Origin: an uncultured Pelagibacteraceae bacterium
GTDB lineage: Bacteria > Pseudomonadota > Alphaproteobacteria > Pelagibacterales > Pelagibacteraceae
Reading direction: 5' to 3'
Assembly (NCBI GenBank): GCA_902617645.1
Contig: CACMXM010000008.1
Coordinates: forward strand, 1-36,002
DNA length: 36,002 nt
A program made the position numbers and the translations under genes. Position 1 is the first letter of the stretch. Each line of letters opens with the position of its first letter. Shown in pieces: positions 32,597 through 36,002 of this stretch. Under the pieces are notes generated by a model. That model was not told the DNA's origin. It saw only the letters and a program-made list of their open reading frames with translations, and did no database searches.

Positions 32597-33962
32597 TAAT
32601 AAGATCTTTTCTATTAATCAATAATTGATCATTTTGTTTTGAAGAGTTAAGTTTTTTTATGGTTAGTTTTTCATCCTTAAATTCATTTTCTCCACAAATT
32701 ATTGCAAGTTCTAGTTTTTTTCTATCTGCATACTGAAGTTGTTTTTTTAAATTTTTGTTTTGATCCAAATATATTTCTGAGGGAATATTATTTTCTCTTA
32801 ATTCATTTAATATCTCATAATATTTTTGAATATAGCTTTTATCTAAAATACAAACTAAAATAGGTTTGTTTCTATTTAATTTAATTTGACCTATTTGTTT
32901 TACAGCATAAAGTAATCTATCTATTCCAATAGACATGCCAGTACCTTTGTAGTCCGCACCCTTAAACCTTGCAATTAGGTTATCATAACGGCCCCCAGAT
33001 GCGACGCTCCCGATATTTATTTCTTTACCTTTTGCATTTGTAACTTTGAAATTAAGGTTTGTTTCAACTAAGTACCCTGTGTAATAACTAAGTCCTCTAG
33101 TTTTAGTAACATCAATTTTTACAGAGTCTTGATTTTTTCCATATGACAATACTTCAAGCAATTCTTCTAACTCATTTATTCCTTGTAAAGATAACGGATT
33201 TTTTAGATTAGTCTTTAAATCATTAATTCCTTTTAAATTTAGAAAATTAATTATCTCTGATGTTTGATTATCTGAAAGCTCACACCCTTTAGTGAAAGCT
33301 CCTGACTGATCTTTTCTACCTTTTTTTAATAATTCTTCTACACCATTTGTTCCTAGTCTATCTAACTTATCAATTGATTTGAGTACTCTATATTGTTTGT
33401 CCTCTTTAATTTTTAGTTCATTAATTAAACCTTGTAGAATTTTTTTATTTGAAACATTTATTGTAAACTGGTCTGTGGATAGACCAATTTTTTTAAAAGA
33501 CTCTCCAATTATATTGCATATTTCTGCATCTGCTTGCGATGGACTTGCATCACCAATTATATCTGCATCAAGTTGACCGAAGGCACGATACCTTGCAGAA
33601 TCTGATTTTTCTTGTCTAAACACATTACCGTAAGCAAATCTTTTAAATGGAAAAACTAAATCTCTGAAATTCTCTGCACAGAAACGTGCAAGTGGAGCAC
33701 TTAAATCATATCTTAAGGTTAAAGATTCTTTTTCATTTGCAAATGAAAATACATCGCTCATAGGGTTACTTTCATCTTCTGCTAAAAATGAACCTATATT
33801 TTCACTTTTTTCAAATTCAGGTGTTTCCAGTTGCTCAAAACTATAATTAATAAATACACCTTTAATAGTATCTACTAATTTATTTTTAATGTTTAGTTCC
33901 TCACCCCAACGATCTTTAAAACCTTTTGGGAGAGAAGCTTGAAGTTTTTTTTCTTTATTCAT
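32577..33962 (-). CDS. hisS: Histidyl-tRNA synthetase (alphaproteobacterial type)
   Basis: Class II synthetase charging tRNA-His. I chose ATG at 33962 (MNKEKKLQASLPKGF), 461 aa, because the upstream frame runs into the tRNA gene. Motifs: LPKGFKDRW, TLRYDLSAPLARF, motif 2 VFRQEKSDSARYRAFGQLDADIIG (shown here as two parts VFRQEKSDSARYR and FGQLDADIIG), GLSYYTGYLVE, and motif 3 GTGMSIGIDRLL. The DADIIG variant is the divergent alphaproteobacterial form known to recognise tRNA-His that lacks G-1 and carries A73, which the adjacent tRNA gene does. It starts 9 bases after that tRNA. Confidence 0.96.
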   Translation of the reverse strand: MNKEKKLQASLPKGFKDRWGEELNIKNKLVDTIKGVFINYSFEQLETPEFEKSENIGSFLAEDESNPMSDVFSFANEKESLTLRYDLSAPLARFCAENFRDLVFPFKRFAYGNVFRQEKSDSARYRAFGQLDADIIGDASPSQADAEICNIIGESFKKIGLSTDQFTINVSNKKILQGLINELKIKEDKQYRVLKSIDKLDRLGTNGVEELLKKGRKDQSGAFTKGCELSDNQTSEIINFLNLKGINDLKTNLKNPLSLQGINELEELLEVLSYGKNQDSVKIDVTKTRGLSYYTGYLVETNLNFKVTNAKGKEINIGSVASGGRYDNLIARFKGADYKGTGMSIGIDRLLYAVKQIGQIKLNRNKPILVCILDKSYIQKYYEILNELRENNIPSEIYLDQNKNLKKQLQYADRKKLELAIICGENEFKDEKLTIKKLNSSKQNDQLLINRKDLINEISKL

Positions 33963-33971
33963 TATTTGGCA

Positions 33972-34044
33972 TACTCGGGGGCGGCCACGATCCGCCAACC
34001 TCCGGCTCCACAAGCCGTTGCTCTGCCAATTGAGCTACCCGAGC
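33972..34044 (-). tRNA. tRNA-His (GTG)
   Basis: A 73-base cloverleaf: acceptor GCTCGGG/CCCGAGT, D-arm GCTC...GAGC with GG in the loop, anticodon loop TTGTGGA (GTG at 34011-34009), T-stem GGCGG/CCGCC. The base before G1 is A, so G-1 is not encoded; G1 faces T72 and the discriminator is A73, the alphaproteobacterial tRNA-His pattern. The T-loop is ATCGTGG instead of TTCGANN, swapping the T54-A58 pair to A54-T58. CCA is not encoded. Position 27-43 is A-G, unpaired. Confidence 0.93.
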
Positions 34045-34057
34045 TTCCTTCTATTGT

Positions 34058-34063
34058 TTTATA
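34058..34063 (-). promoter_or_regulatory. Candidate -10 box for tRNA-His-hisS-hisZG
   Basis: TATAAA, within TAGTATAAA, lies 13 bases upstream of the tRNA 5' end on the minus strand. A matching -35 is not clear. Confidence 0.35.
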
Positions 34064-34088
34064 CTAATTGTGGATAAAATTAAATTTA

Positions 34089-34166
34089 TAAAATGATTAA
34101 ATCGCTAGCTTGCAGCCAGCATGAAAATGATGTCTGTGTGTTTTTGCAATTATAAAAATCATTTTA
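34089..34166. repeat. Long-range inverted repeat with inner palindrome
   Basis: TAAAATGATT (34089-34098) and AATCATTTTA (34157-34166) are perfect 10-bp inverted copies. Between them lies GCTAGC-TTGCA-GCCAGC and G/T-rich sequence. It could be a small RNA or part of the his-tRNA promoter region; no coding frame is seen. Confidence 0.45.
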
Positions 34167-34212
34167 GTCATATTTGAGTTGTTTAACTGAAAAAAATTAA
34201 AATGCAACATTT

Positions 34213-34257
34213 AATTGTATAGGGATATGGAAATTAACCATTCATCCCTATAACAAT
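34213..34257. terminator. Strong hairpin downstream of the cold-shock gene
   Basis: TATAGGGAT (34218-34226) pairs with ATCCCTATA (34244-34252); inside, ATGG (34227-34230) pairs with CCAT (34238-34241); outside, AATTG and CAATT extend the stem across one bulged base. It lies just after the csp stop. The T-tract is on the plus strand, so it may end a plus-strand RNA, or protect the csp 3' end. Confidence 0.55.
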
Positions 34258-34273
34258 TTTTGATTTTTAAAAA

Positions 34274-34486
34274 TTAAGATTTCTTTTGAAGCTTAACAGC
34301 ACTTGGTCCTTTTGGACCATCCTCAATTTCGAAGGACAATTCATCTCCCTCATTTAGAAATCGAAGATTTGATTCTCTGACAGCCGATGCATGTACAAAA
34401 ACATCCTTCTCCGAATCATCACGCTCGATGAAGCCATAACCTTTTTTTCCGTTGAACCATTTTACTTTACCAGTTAGTGTACTCAT
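34274..34486 (-). CDS. Cold-shock domain protein
   Basis: A 70-aa CspA-family RNA/DNA-binding protein: [19 protein letters not shown] (RNP1), DVFVHASAV (RNP2), [19 protein letters not shown]. It acts as an RNA chaperone or anti-terminator. Its 106-base upstream spacer holds two short palindromes that may fold in its leader. It is a single gene between two tRNAs. The exact paralogue cannot be named from sequence. Confidence 0.95.
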   Translation of the reverse strand: MSTLTGKVKWFNGKKGYGFIERDDSEKDVFVHASAVRESNLRFLNEGDELSFEIEDGPKGPSAVKLQKKS

Positions 34487-34520
34487 ACTTTTTTACTCTT
34501 TCTTCTTATTGTTTACTTAT

Positions 34521-34561
34521 AGCTAAATTAGCTGAAGCTTAATTATTAGATTTTAAAATCT
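34521..34561. repeat. Two palindromes in the cold-shock leader/promoter
   Basis: AGCTAA-A-TTAGCT (34521-34533) and the perfect palindrome AGATTTTAAAATCT (34548-34561) lie upstream of the csp ATG. Both could form leader hairpins, consistent with the leader-based control known for csp genes. Confidence 0.45.
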
Positions 34562-34592
34562 ATTGCAAGTGTTTAATTTTTTATTTTAAAAA

Positions 34593-34665
34593 TGGAACCC
34601 CCTCAAATCGAATGAGGTCCTAACGCTTTTCAGGCGTTCGTGCGCACCAGCTACACCAGGGTTCC
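34593..34665 (-). tRNA. tRNA-Phe (GAA)
   Basis: A 73-base cloverleaf: acceptor GGAACCC/GGGTTCC, D-stem GTGT/GCAC with one G-T pair, anticodon stem AACGC/GCGTT and loop CTGAAAA (GAA at 34631-34629), T-stem CCTCA/TGAGG with loop TTCGATT, discriminator A73. CCA is not encoded. It begins 4 bases after the infA stop, so it is probably processed from an infA transcript. Confidence 0.95.
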
Positions 34666-34669
34666 ATAT

Positions 34670-34885
34670 TTAAAATCTAAAAGTAATCCTTCCAAGTTGA
34701 AGATTATATGGTGAAATTTCTATTTTGACTTTATCTCCAAGAAGACAGCGTATCCTGTTCTTACGCAACCTGCCACTAGCATGTGCTAAAACTGTATGTC
34801 CGTTCTCGAGCTTCACCCTAAATTGCGCATTCTTTAACAACTCAATTATTTCTCCGGAAAACTCTAGCGTCTCCTCTTTTGTCAG
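34670..34885 (-). CDS. infA: Translation initiation factor IF-1, CTG start
   Basis: A 71-aa OB-fold protein: [50 protein letters not shown] and [15 protein letters not shown], close to alphaproteobacterial IF-1 over its whole length. IF-1 blocks the ribosomal A site and helps IF-2 and IF-3. The family start (M-x-KEE) aligns with a CTG at 34885; the codons before it up to the Shine-Dalgarno are AAA, TTA, AAA and there is no ATG, GTG or TTG in position. AAGGAG lies 9 bases upstream, inside the hisD end. The hisD stop is 2 bases before the CTG. tRNA-Phe follows directly. Confidence 0.92.
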   Translation of the reverse strand: MTKEETLEFSGEIIELLKNAQFRVKLENGHTVLAHASGRLRKNRIRCLLGDKVKIEISPYNLQLGRITFRF

Positions 34886-34887
34886 TT

Positions 34888-36002
34888 TTAATTTCTCCTT
34901 TTTATTCTAGATTTTATACTCTGAGTATGACCATTTAATTGTTCAAACTCGGATAAGGTAATAGCAGGATTTGCGATTTTTTCTACCCCTAATTTACTCA
35001 AAGTAACAATTGATATTTTTTTAATAAATTCATTTAAATTTAAACCTGAGCTAAATTTTGATGACCCAGCGGTTGGCAGCACGTGATTAGTTCCAACTGT
35101 ATAATCTGATGCGCTCATAGGCGTATTTGGTCCATTGCAAATACTTCCAGCATTTTTAATCTTATTTTCGTATTTTTTAAAATTTTTTACATTGAGCTCA
35201 AGATGTTCTGGGGCTATTTCATTTATTGTTTCAATTATCTGTTTATCGTTCTGCACTAGAACAAATAAACCATTTTTTTTTAATGACTTTGAGGCTATTT
35301 TTTTTCTTGGTAGATTAGATAAAATTTTTTTTACTTCTTTAAGAACTTTTTTTGTCAAATTTTTATCTTTAGTGACTAATATACATTGGCTATCCGGGTC
35401 GTGTTCCGCTTGGGAGACTAAGGATGATGCGACTTGAAATAAATTCGAATTTTTATCGGCAAGAACACATATTTCGGATGCTCCAGCATACATTGTTTCT
35501 GTTCCCAAGATCTTTCCAGATAATTGCCTTTTGGCCTCTGCTACATACTTGTTGCCTGGTCCAACAACTTTATTTACCTTTTGAATAAATGCTAAACTTG
35601 CAATCGCTTGCGCTCCACCCATTGATAAAATTTCTTTGATGCCCAATTTTTTTGCAGCATAAAGAACCGCGGGATTTAATTTATTATTTATTTTTGGAGT
35701 CGCTATCACTATTCTTCTTACACCTGAAATTTTAGCAGGAATACAATTCATTAATAGGGTTGAGGGTAAGTTACCAGGTACATATACTCCAACCGAATCT
35801 ATTGGAACAGACTTATATTCTAATTTATTTTTATATTTATCTATAAGTTTTATCTTCTTAAAACTTTTGACTTGAAGCTTATGAAATTTAAAAATTCTTT
35901 CATAAGCATAATCAATTGCTTTTTTTACATCCTTGTCTAAATATTTAATTGAATTAATGATTTTTTTTTTGGAAAGCTTAATTTCAATATTTTTTGAATA
36001 TT
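34888..36002 (-). CDS. hisD: Histidinol dehydrogenase (5' end outside window)
   Basis: HisD performs the last two steps of histidine synthesis (histidinol to histidine, NAD). The frame is open to the window edge, so the N-terminus is missing; the ATG at 35751 is internal because [12 protein letters not shown] precedes it. Motifs: [16 protein letters not shown], zinc ligands Gln and His in SQAEHDP, the catalytic Glu-His in APEHLEL, Asp in [18 protein letters not shown] and His in [10 protein letters not shown]. About 371 residues are visible. It ends 2 bases before infA. Confidence 0.96.
   Translation of the reverse strand, partial: YSKNIEIKLSKKKIINSIKYLDKDVKKAIDYAYERIFKFHKLQVKSFKKIKLIDKYKNKLEYKSVPIDSVGVYVPGNLPSTLLMNCIPAKISGVRRIVIATPKINNKLNPAVLYAAKKLGIKEILSMGGAQAIASLAFIQKVNKVVGPGNKYVAEAKRQLSGKILGTETMYAGASEICVLADKNSNLFQVASSLVSQAEHDPDSQCILVTKDKNLTKKVLKEVKKILSNLPRKKIASKSLKKNGLFVLVQNDKQIIETINEIAPEHLELNVKNFKKYENKIKNAGSICNGPNTPMSASDYTVGTNHVLPTAGSSKFSSGLNLNEFIKKISIVTLSKLGVEKIANPAITLSEFEQLNGHTQSIKSRIKRRN

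Noticed and set aside
34725-34910. 61-codon plus-strand frame
   Set aside because: It is the antisense of infA and hisD, whose minus-strand products match known families along their whole length.
35749-35751. ATG as the hisD start
   Set aside because: It lies inside the conserved YVPGxxxSTLLMN block; the frame continues past the window edge.
1-36002. CRISPR arrays, insertion sequences, prophage, rRNA or replication origin
   Set aside because: No direct-repeat arrays, transposase or phage structural genes, rRNA-like stretches or DnaA-box clusters were seen.

Overview
The window is very AT-rich and gene-dense, with spacers mostly under 120 bp and many 1-20 bp overlaps between genes. Gene content and order (ffs-dnaX-ybaB-recR; kdsB-pheA beside a membrane cytochrome c; gcrA beside argD-argF; rnd-kdsD-lptC-lptB; aroA-cmk-rpsA-ihfB; pyrF-trpFBA-accD-folC; tRNA-His-hisS-hisZ-hisG; hisD-infA) are alphaproteobacterial. 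The low GC, Lys/Asn/Ile-rich proteins and streamlined spacing fit the SAR11 clade (Pelagibacterales). That placement is inference from sequence style; no search was run.

Layout. 1-8.5 kb: secA (5' end cut by the window), accA (-), malate synthase G (+), then recR, ybaB, dnaX and the 4.5S RNA gene (all -). 8.6-13.7 kb: pheA and kdsB (-), a membrane-anchored cytochrome c (+), argF, argD and an ABC-2 permease (-). 13.8-15.5 kb: gcrA (+), a small SHOCT protein and an NDUFA9-like reductase (-). 15.6-28.1 kb: a long plus-strand run of LPS, shikimate, nucleotide, translation, Trp-like, fatty-acid and folate genes (rnd, kdsD, lptC, lptB, aroA, cmk, rpsA, ihfB, pyrF, trpF-like, trpB-like, trpA-like, accD, folC). 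28.1-36 kb: a minus-strand run with hisD (cut by the window end), infA, tRNA-Phe, a cold-shock gene, tRNA-His, hisS, hisZ, hisG, an MGME1-like exonuclease, exonuclease I and thioredoxin. I saw no insertion sequence, CRISPR array, prophage or rRNA.

How the genes work together. Most of the window is core metabolism and information processing: histidine (hisD, hisZ/hisG, hisS with its tRNA), arginine (argF, argD), aromatic amino acids (aroA, pheA, trp-like genes), fatty-acid initiation (accA, accD), LPS core sugar and export (kdsB, kdsD, lptC, lptB) and DNA maintenance (dnaX, recR, sbcB, the exonuclease).

Points that deserve a second look. (1) The trpF-trpB-trpA genes sit in the canonical place and keep their catalytic residues, but many substrate-loop motifs are replaced in all three, as if the module had been re-specialised. 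(2) hisZ and hisG are read as one 580-codon frame through an A7 slippery run, although a -1 shift at that run restores a canonical HisZ C-terminus and a hisZ stop overlapping the hisG start. (3) cmk lacks the P-loop lysine. (4) infA, absent as an ATG/GTG/TTG reading frame, appears to start at CTG. (5) AccA carries a C-terminal membrane segment. (6) tRNA-His lacks G-1, has A73 and an unusual T-loop, and ends nine bases before hisS. (7) An MGME1/phage-like exonuclease sits beside exonuclease I.
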